Source of the DNA: Phenylobacterium sp. LH3H17
Lineage (GTDB): Bacteria; Pseudomonadota; Alphaproteobacteria; Caulobacterales; Caulobacteraceae
Reading direction: 5' to 3'
Assembly: GCF_024298925.1 (NCBI RefSeq)
Contig: NZ_CP101283.1
Location: forward strand, 3,539,001 to 3,603,000
Length of the DNA: 64,000 bases
The notes under the pieces are model-generated. The model was not told the DNA's origin and did no database searches. It saw only the letters and a list, made by a program, of their open reading frames with translations. Numbering within the stretch: the first letter of the stretch is position 1; the number at the start of each line of letters is the position of its first letter. A program made the translations under genes and the position numbers. This document shows, piece after piece, positions 1 to 7,263 of this stretch.

Positions 1-90
1 ATTTCGCCCCGCAACGCGGCGACATGGCGCGCGGCGCGGCCTATCTTGAGCCGTGAAGCGAAGAAGGGGCGCGATTGCGCTTGTGGGTAC

Positions 91-222
91 ATGACTGAGA
101 AGCCCCCTGAAGACGAACCAGGCGCTCAAGAGCGCTTTGACCGTGGGATTGCGAACGCGTTGAAGATGCCGCCGAAGCCGCACAAGCCCGCGCCTCCTAC
201 CCCAAAGCGAGATACGAAATGA
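91..222 (+). CDS. Small hypothetical protein, 43 aa
   Basis: A 44-codon frame running ATG to TGA. The product is hydrophilic: an acidic N-terminus (TEKPPEDEPGAQ), an RFDRGIANALKMP core, and a proline/lysine-rich tail (PPKPHKPAPPTPK). I have seen the RFDR-x-NAL-x-P-x-KPH pattern in short accessory-region proteins, but no function is known to me. Its 3' end overlaps the convergent gene ending at 197 by 26 bp. It lies in the patch next to the IS1595 transposase, so it may be a passenger gene. The recognisable pattern supports it as real, though it is short and lacks an obvious Shine-Dalgarno sequence. Confidence 0.5.
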   Translation: MTEKPPEDEPGAQERFDRGIANALKMPPKPHKPAPPTPKRDTK

Positions 223-481
223 CGATGGCGACGATAGCGATGGGTATGGCGATTATCGCCGCAATCGCTGCTGTCCATGCCGCCGCGTTCGCGCTCTTGG
301 CTATCTGGAGGCTCTCGCGCATTGAGCGGGCGTGGCGGGTGTCTTCCAACTCATCCAGCCAAGCCTCGGCGATCCGTGTCCGCTGAGGGTTAAACGCCCC
401 TCGCTCTAGTATGCGCCTGACTTGCTGCTCGCCGCGCTCGTCCAGGCTTTTCTTGAACTCATCGACGGCGTGGTCGTCCAT
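197..481 (-). CDS. Small membrane-anchored hypothetical protein, 94 aa
   Basis: Residues 1-65 are charged and probably helical (DEFKKSLDERGEQQVRRIL, then an Asp/Glu/Arg-rich stretch). Residues 68-93 are almost all Ala/Ile/Val and form one clear C-terminal transmembrane helix, so the protein is probably tail-anchored with its N-terminus in the cytoplasm. No enzyme motif is visible. Base composition here is less GC-rich than the core genes further along, which fits the accessory patch beside the transposase. Function unknown. Confidence 0.6.
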   Translation of the reverse strand: MDDHAVDEFKKSLDERGEQQVRRILERGAFNPQRTRIAEAWLDELEDTRHARSMRESLQIAKSANAAAWTAAIAAIIAIPIAIVAIVISYLALG

Positions 482-540
482 TCCGAACCTTTCGAGAGGG
501 CGGGGCTGAGGCCCTGCCCGCTATGACTCGTGGAGCCCGC

Positions 541-708
541 ATGACGGCCGAGAAGTCAGAACCTGAGTTCGTTGTGCTGGAGGGCCGGCTTTTGGTGGCG
601 AAGGTGCTGTGGCGCAAAGATCGCTCCATCGCGGCGGACCTGTTCCGCAATCTTGCCGATCACGACGCAGGCCGCGCGATGGAGCGCGAAGTCAGGCTAG
701 AGTTCTAG
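541..708 (+). CDS. Small hypothetical protein, 55 aa
   Basis: A short cytoplasmic protein with no signal or membrane segment. A beta-like stretch (EFVVLEGRLLVAKVLW) is followed by a helix-like, charged C-terminus (ADLFRNLADHDAGRAMEREVRL). An upstream in-frame ATG at 523 would add six residues; I prefer 541 because the residues before it look like non-coding translation. The stop overlaps the convergent DUF3892 gene by 4 bp. Function unknown; it may be a passenger gene of the neighbouring insertion sequence. Confidence 0.4.
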   Translation: MTAEKSEPEFVVLEGRLLVAKVLWRKDRSIAADLFRNLADHDAGRAMEREVRLEF

Positions 709-932
709 TCCTCAGCCATCTCGTCGAGATTGTTCCGCCGACTTCCGTCCGGATTGGTCCGGAGGTGGGGCGTCGCATTCTCGCGACGCACCACATGGGC
801 GTTGGAAATCTGATTGCGGTCCGCCATCCGAATGGCGGCTTCCTTGTCGGTGAAGGTCTTGTTGCCTTCCAACAGCACGGCCTTGACGTTGCCCTTGCTG
901 TCGTTCTTCGCGTCGATGATCTTCTTAGCCAT
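705..932 (-). CDS. DUF3892 domain protein, 75 aa
   Basis: The single domain matches the DUF3892 pattern: an N-terminal beta-strand region (KKIIDAKNDSKGNVKAVLL), a middle helix with EAAIRMADRNQI, and the diagnostic C-terminal LRTNPDGSRRNNLDEM. Family members are small, found in many bacteria, and have no established function. The start is the ATG complementary to 930-932. Its Shine-Dalgarno (AAGGAAG) sits inside a perfect 7-bp inverted repeat at 938-957, so translation may be dampened by a leader hairpin. It is convergent with the 55-aa ORF and lies just beyond the transposase terminator. Confidence 0.75.
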   Translation of the reverse strand: MAKKIIDAKNDSKGNVKAVLLEGNKTFTDKEAAIRMADRNQISNAHVVRRENATPHLRTNPDGSRRNNLDEMAED

Positions 933-937
933 ATAAA

Positions 938-957
938 GGCTTCCTTATGCGGAAGCC
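938..957 (-). promoter_or_regulatory. Leader hairpin masking the DUF3892 ribosome binding site
   Basis: A perfect inverted repeat, GGCTTCC / GGAAGCC with a 6-nt loop, lies immediately upstream of the DUF3892 start. In the minus-strand RNA the second arm contains the AAGGAAG that would act as the Shine-Dalgarno sequence. The role in limiting translation is inferred from geometry only. Confidence 0.45.
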
Positions 958-1030
958 GGAGCGGGTTGACCTTAGTCCCTGACTCGGAGACTATCTTGTT
1001 GCATCTGGCCCGCCCGATCCGGCGGTTTCG

Positions 1031-1066
1031 GAAAAGCCCGGACGGCGTTAGCGCGCCGCCGGGCTA
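1031..1066 (-). terminator. Rho-independent terminator downstream of the IS1595 transposase
   Basis: AGCCCGG-A-CGGCG at 1035-1047 pairs with CGCCG-CCGGGCT at 1054-1065, a 12-bp stem with one bulged base and a 6-nt loop. On the minus strand it is followed by TTTTCC. It lies 76 bp beyond the transposase stop and before the DUF3892 gene, so it would separate the two. Confidence 0.75.
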
Positions 1067-1141
1067 CACCCGTTTAGAGCGATTCACGTTCCGTTCCGAG
1101 TCTTAAAGCGACGCTTCGATTGAAGCTTTCGCGCCTTCTGC

Positions 1142-2071
1142 TTACGCGTTCGCGGCTTGACCAGACCGCCGATAGGTCAGGCGCTTGCCCGTGGTGGCCT
1201 TGAGCATCGCATCGGTACGGATGGCGTCGGTATCGAGGCGGCTGTTGTAGCGGAAGTCGAACTCGGCGAGGTAGCGCGCGAGGTGCGCTTCCGAGACGTG
1301 GTGATAGGTGCCGTACACGCCGCGCTTGAGGATCGAGAAGAAGTTCTCGACCGTGTTGGAGTGGATCGGGCCGCGACCGTACTCGCCGCGAGCGTGATCG
1401 ACGGAGCCGTGCGACGCGAACTCGGCGCCCATCTTGGGATACATCGCCGCGCCGTCCGTCATCAGGTTCGACTTGCGGCTGGCGTGCTTCACGACGATGG
1501 GGCGCAGGGTCTTGGACGTCACGTTGGCGACATGGAACGAGCGGGCCTTGCCGTTGCGCTCAACGAGCGTCACGACGGCTTGCTTGCCGCCCAGGTGATC
1601 CCACTTCGCGACGCGCTTGTTCTTGTGCTTGTTCTTCTCTTTGCCGCCCATGTAGGTCTCATCGACTTCCACGGTCTTGCCTTCGCCGCCTAGGGGGCCG
1701 GGGTTGGTCTCAGCCATCGCCGCACGGATGCGGTGGGCCATGAACCAAGCCGTCTTGTAGGTCACGTCCAGCGAGCGGTGGAGCTGGTGGGCGGAAACGC
1801 CTTTCTTGCTCGCAGCCATGAGGCGGAAGGCCAGGAGCCATTTCGCCAGACCAACGTGCGAGCGTTCGAACACCGTCCCGACCGTCACCGTGAACTTGGT
1901 GCGGCAGGACTTGCAGATGTAGGTGCCGGGCTTGGTGGACTTGCCCTGAAGCTCCGTCACCTTCTCACACTCGCCGCAATGCGGGCAGTACGCGCCATCG
2001 GGCCAACGCTGCGCTTCCAGGTGGAGGCGGGCGGCTTCGTCGTCGTGGAAGATTTTGTCGGTCAGATTCAT
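1142..2071 (-). CDS. IS1595 family transposase (ISXO2-like), 309 aa
   Basis: Domain order is typical. The N-terminal zinc ribbon has CPHCGEC near residues 27-33 and CKSC near 49-52. A helix-turn-helix-like region (GVSAHQLHRSLDVTYKTAW) follows, then the DDE/DDN-type ISXO2 catalytic domain with VEVDETYMGGKEK, DGAAMYP and HSNTVENFFSILKRGVYG. The length fits the family. I start at the ATG at 2071 (MNLTDKIF) because it sits just after the promoter and matches family N-termini; an upstream ATG at 2152 would put the promoter inside the gene. No frameshift or internal stop is visible, so the enzyme is probably intact. Confidence 0.93.
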   Translation of the reverse strand: MNLTDKIFHDDEAARLHLEAQRWPDGAYCPHCGECEKVTELQGKSTKPGTYICKSCRTKFTVTVGTVFERSHVGLAKWLLAFRLMAASKKGVSAHQLHRSLDVTYKTAWFMAHRIRAAMAETNPGPLGGEGKTVEVDETYMGGKEKNKHKNKRVAKWDHLGGKQAVVTLVERNGKARSFHVANVTSKTLRPIVVKHASRKSNLMTDGAAMYPKMGAEFASHGSVDHARGEYGRGPIHSNTVENFFSILKRGVYGTYHHVSEAHLARYLAEFDFRYNSRLDTDAIRTDAMLKATTGKRLTYRRSGQAANA

Positions 2072-2092
2072 GGCGGTTTTCCCTTGGCTCAC

Positions 2093-2121
2093 AAGGTATG
2101 CCGTGAAGCTTGTTCCGTCAA
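2093..2121 (-). promoter_or_regulatory. Sigma-70-type promoter of the transposase
   Basis: On the minus strand there is TTGACG (2116-2121), a 17-bp spacer, and TACCTT (2093-2098), about 22 bp before the transposase ATG. Spacing and -35 box are close to consensus. The region just upstream is AT-rich (TATATA), unlike most of the window. Confidence 0.65.
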
Positions 2122-2252
2122 GTATATAACTGCCATCGAACATCAAGAACAAAACACGAACAATGGTCAGGAGATTGGAGTGTGCTTAGCTTGGTCCGCG
2201 CGTGTGGACCCGGGTCCTGCGGCCCAAACCGGGATGACAACCCTGCGGGCTG

Positions 2253-2747
2253 CTAGGCCGTAAGCGCGCCCGACAGCGCTTCGGCGCCGCGCGCCAGGAC
2301 CCGGCGCTGGTCCACCGGGCCCGGCAGGCGCACGTCCCTGGCCGGGGCCGCCGAGAAGCCGAAGCGCCCGAAGTAGGGTTCGTCGCCAACCAGCAGCACC
2401 ACCGGGAAGCCCGCGGCCTCGGCGGCCGCGGCGGCGCGCTGGACCAGCAGGCCGCCGGTCCCGTGCTTGCGGACCTCGGCGTCCACCGCCAGTGGTCCCA
2501 GGAAGATCACCGGCTGGACGCCCACATGGGCCTTCCACATCCGCACGGAGCCCACCAGGCGCGCGCCGTCCCAGGCACAGACCGAAAGGTCGGGGCGGAA
2601 CTCGGCGATCTCGCGGACCCGCTCGGAGACCTTGGTGAAACGGCCGGGCCCGAAGGCGTGGTCCAGCAGGGCCTCGATGGTCTGGGCGTCCTGCGGTTGC
2701 TCAAAACTGAAGCGAAGCGCCTGTTCGGCGGAGGGTTGGGCGATCAT
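2253..2747 (-). CDS. GNAT family N-acetyltransferase, 164 aa
   Basis: This resembles the YhbS/COG3153 group of predicted acetyltransferases. Visible features are an N-terminal DAQTIEALLDHAFGPGRF helix, a central beta strand (IFLGPLAVDAEVRKHGTGGLLV) with the acetyl-CoA-binding R/H-x-x-GxG-G/A signature, and a C-terminal VGDEPYFGRFGFS typical of this subgroup. The ATG at 2747 (MIAQPS) is preferred to one at 2795, whose extra residues are not family-like. The substrate cannot be told from sequence. It follows the IS1595 patch and is transcribed alone. Confidence 0.82.
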   Translation of the reverse strand: MIAQPSAEQALRFSFEQPQDAQTIEALLDHAFGPGRFTKVSERVREIAEFRPDLSVCAWDGARLVGSVRMWKAHVGVQPVIFLGPLAVDAEVRKHGTGGLLVQRAAAAAEAAGFPVVLLVGDEPYFGRFGFSAAPARDVRLPGPVDQRRVLARGAEALSGALTA

Positions 2748-2946
2748 CTGCGACTTTTTAGGTGAGGCGTGGGCGGGAAACCCGAAGCCTCGCAATGCCT
2801 GCGCCGGCGCCGGGTGGCTCTAGACGGCGCGGCTCGCGCGCCCGGTTCGTCGCAGTCGTCGCATGAAACCGGTTCCCGAAACTCCAAGAGACGCGGCGCA
2901 TAAGACCATGACGGCCCCGCGTCAACGACGCTTTCGCCCCACCGCC
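2748..2946. other. Intergenic region, no gene seen
   Basis: About 200 bp between the GNAT gene and the end of the nucleotidyltransferase gene. It should hold the GNAT promoter, but I could not pick out a convincing -35/-10 pair, terminator or repeat. Confidence 0.4.
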
Positions 2947-3744
2947 TTAGCCCGCGGGCAGCGCCAGCCCCAGCTCGCGCCGCCAGTAGTCCCGCGTCGC
3001 CGCCTCGAAGGCTTCGGGCCAGGCTGCGCCAACCTTGTGCGCCAGTGCGCGCGCACGGGGCAGGAACAGTCCTGCCAGGATCAGATTGGCGGCGATCAGC
3101 GAGGCTCGGTCCGGCGCGGGGCTTGGCAGCGCCGCCAGGGACTCCATGTCGGCCTCGGGCAGGATGTCGCGCAGGTGCAGAGCGCCCGGCTGCAGCGGAG
3201 GTTCGGTCTCGGCGACCATCAGCTCGATCAGGAGGCCGCGCAACAGGCCAAGGCCCGTGATCCCCAGCACATACTCCTGGCGGCCCAGGGCTAGGACCAA
3301 CAGACCGGCGACCCGAAGGAACTCTGTGACCATCGCCTCCAGCCGCGCCAAATCGACGGGCCGAGGGTCCAGGCGCTCCGGCAGGTCGTTCCACACCCCC
3401 GCCCGATCCACAAGCGGCGCAACCCCCGAGCGCGCGCCGGTCACCCGGCCTTGCACGGTGACGGTGATGTCAAAACGCACCCACTCGGGCGTGATCCCGA
3501 GAAACAGAGGCAAGCCGGGATAGGTTCGCCGCCACAGAACCGGCGCCGCCACCTGCGCGACCCAGGCCTCGACCTGCTCGACGAAGGCGGAATGATCTTC
3601 GCTCGCCACGACCAGGATCAGGTCGACGTCGCTATAGGCGTCGCCGCTGCGCGCGCCCAGGCTGCCGCCCAGCAGCAGGGCCAGCACCTGGGGATCGGCC
3701 GCCGCCTTCTCCTTGAAGGCGGCGATGAGTTCGTCGCGGGACAT
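2947..3744 (-). CDS. Nucleotidyltransferase-fold protein (aminoglycoside adenylyltransferase-like), 265 aa
   Basis: The N-terminus has the pol-beta-type nucleotidyltransferase signature: LLLGGSLGARSGDAYSDVDL, i.e. GS-x-G/A-x-S-D-x-D, with the two metal-binding aspartates near residues 39 and 41. The remaining 200 residues are helical, with aromatic and hydrophobic stretches as in streptomycin or lincosamide adenylyltransferase relatives. The ATG at 3744 (MSRDELIAAF) gives a family-like start; the frame upstream is non-coding. Many such chromosomal proteins have no proven resistance function, so the substrate is unknown. It is divergent from the MFS gene. Confidence 0.75.
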   Translation of the reverse strand: MSRDELIAAFKEKAAADPQVLALLLGGSLGARSGDAYSDVDLILVVASEDHSAFVEQVEAWVAQVAAPVLWRRTYPGLPLFLGITPEWVRFDITVTVQGRVTGARSGVAPLVDRAGVWNDLPERLDPRPVDLARLEAMVTEFLRVAGLLVLALGRQEYVLGITGLGLLRGLLIELMVAETEPPLQPGALHLRDILPEADMESLAALPSPAPDRASLIAANLILAGLFLPRARALAHKVGAAWPEAFEAATRDYWRRELGLALPAG

Positions 3745-3895
3745 CGGCGCCTCCTTGATCGCCAGAGCTTCGCCGCGCCGTCGCAGGCGGGCAAACGAGC
3801 ATTTCGCGCTTCGCTTGTGAGTTTGCCGATTCCTACGGTTCTGAGGTCGCATGACCATTGCCGTTCGCCGGTTCTGCGGCCAAGTTGCGCGCCCC

Positions 3896-5158
3896 ATGAC
3901 CGACCCCCTCCCCGAAGGCCCCGACCAGCCCACCGCCATCCGCGACCTCGTGAGGCACGCGGATTTCATGCGCTTCTGGACGGCGCGGGTCACCGCCACC
4001 CTGGGGGTGCAGATCCAGTCGGTGGCCCTGGGCTGGCAGATGTACGCCGTGGCGCGCGAGACCATGGATGTGAAGCAGGCGGCCTTCTATGTCGGGATGA
4101 TCGGCCTGGCCGCCTTCATCCCGGTGCTGGTGCTGTCACCCTTCGCCGGCGAGACGGCGGACCGCCACGACCGGCGAAAGGTGCTGCTGTGGTGCTATGC
4201 CGCCGAGACCCTGACTGCGGTCGTGCTGGCGGCGGCGTCGATCCTCGACTTCGCCACGATCCCGCTGCTGCTGGTGCTGTCGGCCCTGTTCGGCGCCAGC
4301 CGGGCCTTCATGGGACCGTCCTCGACCGCGCTGGGGCCCATGCTTGTGCCGCGCAGCCTGCTGCCGCGCGCCATAGCCTGGAACTCGCTGGCCTGGCAGG
4401 GCGGGTCCATCGTCGGCCCGGCCATCGGCGGCCTGCTGCTCACCCATTCCACGGGTCTGTCCTACTCAGTCACCACGGTGCTCTACGTCCTGGCGGCGGG
4501 CTGCGTGTTCCTGATCAAGGGGAACACCCAGCCGGAGGTCCAGGCGGGCTCGCGCTGGGCGCTGATCAAGGAGGGACTGGCCTACACCTGGCGGAACAAG
4601 ATCGTGTTCGGGGCCATATCGCTGGACCTGTTCGCCGTCCTGCTGGGCGGGGCCACGGCCCTGCTGCCGGTATTCGCCCGTGACGTGCTGCATGTGGGGC
4701 CGGAGGGCTTCGGCCTGCTGCGCGCGGGGCCGGCCATCGGCGCGACGATCGTGGCCTTCATCCTGGCCAGCTATCCGATCCGGCGGTTCGCCGGCGTGAC
4801 GATGTTCGCCGGCGTGGCGGTGTTCGGCGCGGCGACCATCGTCTTCGGCCTCTCGAAATCCCTGCCGCTGTCGGTGGCGGCCCTCGCCGTGCTGGGCGGG
4901 GCCGACATGCTCAGCGTCTATGTCCGCCAGACCCTGGTGCAGATCGTGACGCCGGACCAGATGCGCGGTCGGGTGGCCGCTGTCTCATCGCTGTTCATCG
5001 GCGCCTCCAACGAACTCGGTGAGTTCGAGAGCGGCGTGGTCGCCCGGTTCTTCGGCCCGGTCGGCGCGGCGATCTTTGGTGGGGTCGGCGCGTTGATCGT
5101 CACCGGCGTCTGGGCCAAACTCTTTCCCGCCTTGCGCAAGGCCGACCGCCTCGAATAA
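3896..5158 (+). CDS. MFS transporter of the ENTS/MFS_3 type, about 420 aa
   Basis: Twelve hydrophobic segments are visible, with the MFS loop motif between TM2 and TM3 (FAGETADRHDRRKVL). The start FMRFWTARVTATLGVQIQSVALGWQMY resembles the EntS/transmembrane secretion effector branch, which exports siderophores or drugs. ASNELGEFESGVVARFFGP near the C-terminus is also common in this branch. I prefer the ATG at 3896 (MTDPLPEGP); one at 3851 would add 15 residues. The substrate is unknown. The divergent neighbour is a nucleotidyltransferase-like gene. Confidence 0.85.
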   Translation: MTDPLPEGPDQPTAIRDLVRHADFMRFWTARVTATLGVQIQSVALGWQMYAVARETMDVKQAAFYVGMIGLAAFIPVLVLSPFAGETADRHDRRKVLLWCYAAETLTAVVLAAASILDFATIPLLLVLSALFGASRAFMGPSSTALGPMLVPRSLLPRAIAWNSLAWQGGSIVGPAIGGLLLTHSTGLSYSVTTVLYVLAAGCVFLIKGNTQPEVQAGSRWALIKEGLAYTWRNKIVFGAISLDLFAVLLGGATALLPVFARDVLHVGPEGFGLLRAGPAIGATIVAFILASYPIRRFAGVTMFAGVAVFGAATIVFGLSKSLPLSVAALAVLGGADMLSVYVRQTLVQIVTPDQMRGRVAAVSSLFIGASNELGEFESGVVARFFGPVGAAIFGGVGALIVTGVWAKLFPALRKADRLE

Positions 5159-5190
5159 CAAACAAGCATTATTTTTTGGGAGATAGATCC

Positions 5191-6120
5191 ATGGGCGCTC
5201 TTTCAGGCAAAGTTGTTCTTGTTACCGGAGGCGGCAACGGTATCGGCCGCGACTGCGCGCTTATCGCCGCGCAAGAAGGCGCCAAGGTCGTGGTCAACGA
5301 TCTGGGCGGCAGCCTCAAGGGCGAAGACGAAGGTTCGGCGGGTCCCGCTGAGTCCGTCGCTGCCGAGATTCGCGCCGCGGGCGGCGAAGCGGTTTCCAAT
5401 TCCGACAGCGTGACCGACCTGGACGCCGTCTACGGCATGGTCGAGCAGGCCAAGAAGAGCTTCGGCGGCCTGCATGCGGTGATCAATCCCGCCGGCATCC
5501 TGCGCGACGTGATGTTCCACAAGATGACCGAAGCCGAATGGGACAGCGTCATCGCCGTCCACATGCGCGGCTCGTTCAACGTGGCCCGCGCCACCATCGA
5601 GCTGTTCCGCGAACAGAACGACGGCGCCTACATGTTCTTCACCTCGACCTCGGGCCTGTTCGGCAACATCGGCCAGGCCAATTACGGCGCGGCCAAGATG
5701 GGCATCGCCGGCCTCTCGCGGATCATCGCCATGGAAGGCGCGCGCAACAATGTGCGCTCCAACTGCGTGGCTCCGGTCGCCTGGACCCGCATGACCCAGT
5801 CCGTGCCGATCAAGGACGAGGCCGCCGCCGCCCGTCGCGCGGTGATGGCCGAGAAGATTCGCGCCGACCAGCCGGCTCGCTTCTCCGTGGCCATGATCAC
5901 CCCGGCCGCGGCCAGCGTCTCGGGCCAGATCTTCGGCTCCTCGGGCGAGACCATCACCCTCTATTCGCAGCCGCGGCCGATCGAGACCGTGACCAAGGAA
6001 GAGGGTTGGACCGTCGACTCGATCATCAAGGAAGCCATCCCCAAGATGGCTCCCAAGTTCTACGACCTCGGCCGTGCGCCGCAGGCCGCCCCGGCCCCCA
6101 AGCCCGCCACTGCGAGCTAA
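5191..6120 (+). CDS. SDR oxidoreductase, (3R)-hydroxyacyl-CoA dehydrogenase-like, 309 aa
   Basis: A Rossmann short-chain dehydrogenase related to the dehydrogenase domain of peroxisomal multifunctional enzyme type 2. It has the cofactor loop TGGGNGIG near residue 12, an acidic end to beta-2 with VVVNDLGGSLKGE as in that group, and the YGAAK catalytic pair near 166-170. The usual NNAG motif reads NPAG. The long C-terminal tail ending in Ala/Pro is typical. The start is the second ATG at 5191, with GGGAG 8-12 bp upstream; one at 5176 lacks a ribosome binding site. It follows the MFS gene by 32 bp and ends in a strong terminator. Confidence 0.85.
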   Translation: MGALSGKVVLVTGGGNGIGRDCALIAAQEGAKVVVNDLGGSLKGEDEGSAGPAESVAAEIRAAGGEAVSNSDSVTDLDAVYGMVEQAKKSFGGLHAVINPAGILRDVMFHKMTEAEWDSVIAVHMRGSFNVARATIELFREQNDGAYMFFTSTSGLFGNIGQANYGAAKMGIAGLSRIIAMEGARNNVRSNCVAPVAWTRMTQSVPIKDEAAAARRAVMAEKIRADQPARFSVAMITPAAASVSGQIFGSSGETITLYSQPRPIETVTKEEGWTVDSIIKEAIPKMAPKFYDLGRAPQAAPAPKPATAS

Positions 6121-6142
6121 CTGAGCCAAAATCGAACTGGAG

Positions 6143-6173
6143 GACCCCGGCTTCACGGCCGGGGTCTTTTTTT
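6143..6173 (+). terminator. Rho-independent terminator after the SDR gene
   Basis: GACCCCGGC (6143-6151) pairs with GCCGGGGTC (6158-6166) around a short loop and is followed by seven T residues. It separates the plus-strand SDR gene from the convergent GNAT gene, whose stop lies 3 bp away. Confidence 0.92.
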
Positions 6174-6175
6174 GG

Positions 6176-6772
6176 TTACAGCACGTGCCGCCGCAGCCAC
6201 TCGTCGCGCGACAGCTCCCAGTACAACGACCGCCGCGTCGTCCCGTCGGGGCGCACGCTCTCGACCTCGCCCATCCGTTTGAAGCCCGCGCCCTCGATGG
6301 CCTTGGCCGAGCGGATATTGTCCAGGGCCGCGGTCAGTGCGATCAGCCGCACCCCCAGAACCTCGAACATGAAGGCGACGGACTGGGCCACGCCTTGGCG
6401 TCCAGACCCGCTGTTCTGCAGATCCGCGCGACGCCCGCCGGCGATCTCCGCCGCCGACCGCTCCGGCCAGACCGTGAACCGCGAATAGCCCGCGACCTGA
6501 CCGGCGTCGTCGAGAGAGACGCTCAGGATGCAGCGGCCCTCCTGGCGCAGGGCTTCGCTGTCGGCCACCCACTTGGCGACGCTCTCGCGAGTGAACGGCC
6601 TCGGCAGATCGTAGATGGGATCGGAAACGCGCGGGTCGGAGAACAGGGCCAGCAGCCCATCCACATGCTCCGGGCCGGCGATCGGGCGGTCGGCGACGTT
6701 CCGCACGGCGTGACGGATGGCGGCCGCCTCCTCCGGCGTGGCGGTGAGTACGGTCTTTGGCGGCGCGCTCAT
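6176..6772 (-). CDS. GNAT family N-acetyltransferase, 198 aa
   Basis: A RimJ/RimL-like acetyltransferase fold. There is an N-terminal region ending in IYDLPRPFTRESVAKWV, strands with CILSVSLDDAGQVAGYSRF, and a C-terminal LGVRLIALTAALDNIRSAKA / EGAGFKRMGEVE section that matches the usual N-x-x-S-x-x-x-x-E/K-x-x-G-F pattern. The usual R-G-x-G segment is weak, replaced by GSGRQGVAQS. It is the last gene of a six-gene minus-strand run, starting 11 bp after the preceding GNAT gene. The substrate is unknown. Confidence 0.78.
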   Translation of the reverse strand: MSAPPKTVLTATPEEAAAIRHAVRNVADRPIAGPEHVDGLLALFSDPRVSDPIYDLPRPFTRESVAKWVADSEALRQEGRCILSVSLDDAGQVAGYSRFTVWPERSAAEIAGGRRADLQNSGSGRQGVAQSVAFMFEVLGVRLIALTAALDNIRSAKAIEGAGFKRMGEVESVRPDGTTRRSLYWELSRDEWLRRHVL

Positions 6773-6783
6773 GGCGACCTCCT

Positions 6784-7263
6784 CTAGGCTGTGGCCATCG
6801 CCTTCAGCGGATCACCGGAGAGCCGGCGGATGATCCAGTCGGTCTGGGCCGTGGCGCCCAGGCTGTCATAGAACGCGATCGACGGCGCGTTCCAGTCCAG
6901 CACCGCCCACTCCAGCCGCGCCAGGCCCTGCTCCTCGCAGCGCTGGGCCAGCCGGCGCAGCAGGGCCTTGCCGGCGCCGAGGCCCCGGGCCTCCGGAACC
7001 ACGAACAGGTCTTCCAGATAGATTCCGTGCCGGCCCCGAAAGGTCGAGTAGTTGTAGAACCAGATGGCGAAGCCCACCGGCCTGCCGTCGGCCTCGGCGA
7101 TGTCGCAATAGAGGCGCGGATTGTCCCCGAACAGGTGCCGGGCCAGGTCGGCCTCGCTGGCCTCCACCTCATGCAGCAGCTTCTCGTAGTCGGCCAGCGC
7201 CCGGACGAAGCCATGGATCAGGCCGGCGTCGGCCGGAACGGCGGGTCGGACAGTGACGCTCAT
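6784..7263 (-). CDS. GNAT family acetyltransferase, diamine/SSAT2-like, 159 aa
   Basis: The acetyl-CoA-binding stretch YLEDLFVVPEARGLGAGKAL is the hallmark of the spermidine/spermine and thialysine acetyltransferase branch, and the end (LDWNAPSIAFYDSLGA) also matches. Other features are RPAVPADAGLIHGFVRALA at the start and GFAIWFYNYSTFRGRHG in the middle. The acceptor may be a polyamine-like or side-chain amine, by family analogy only. The start ATG overlaps the stop of the upstream HSDL2-like gene (ATGA, 4 bp), so translation is probably coupled. Confidence 0.85.
   Translation of the reverse strand: MSVTVRPAVPADAGLIHGFVRALADYEKLLHEVEASEADLARHLFGDNPRLYCDIAEADGRPVGFAIWFYNYSTFRGRHGIYLEDLFVVPEARGLGAGKALLRRLAQRCEEQGLARLEWAVLDWNAPSIAFYDSLGATAQTDWIIRRLSGDPLKAMATA

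Larger units (their letters stand above)
1031..2121 (-). mobile_element. IS1595-family insertion sequence (core; true ends not resolved)
   Basis: The core consists of a complete ISXO2-type transposase gene, a near-consensus promoter on its upstream side and an intrinsic terminator on its downstream side. I could not identify confident terminal inverted repeats or target-site duplications, so the coordinates cover only promoter to terminator. Members of this family often carry passenger genes, and the four small genes at 91-932 could belong to the same element, whose left end would then lie before the window. Confidence 0.65.

Noticed and set aside
1157..1693. Plus-strand open frame opposite the transposase
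   Set aside because: No domain or ribosome binding site, and the transposase on the other strand is certain.
2947..3744. Acquired aminoglycoside resistance gene
   Set aside because: Only the general nucleotidyltransferase signature is visible; composition and context are chromosomal and no resistance-gene subfamily could be named.
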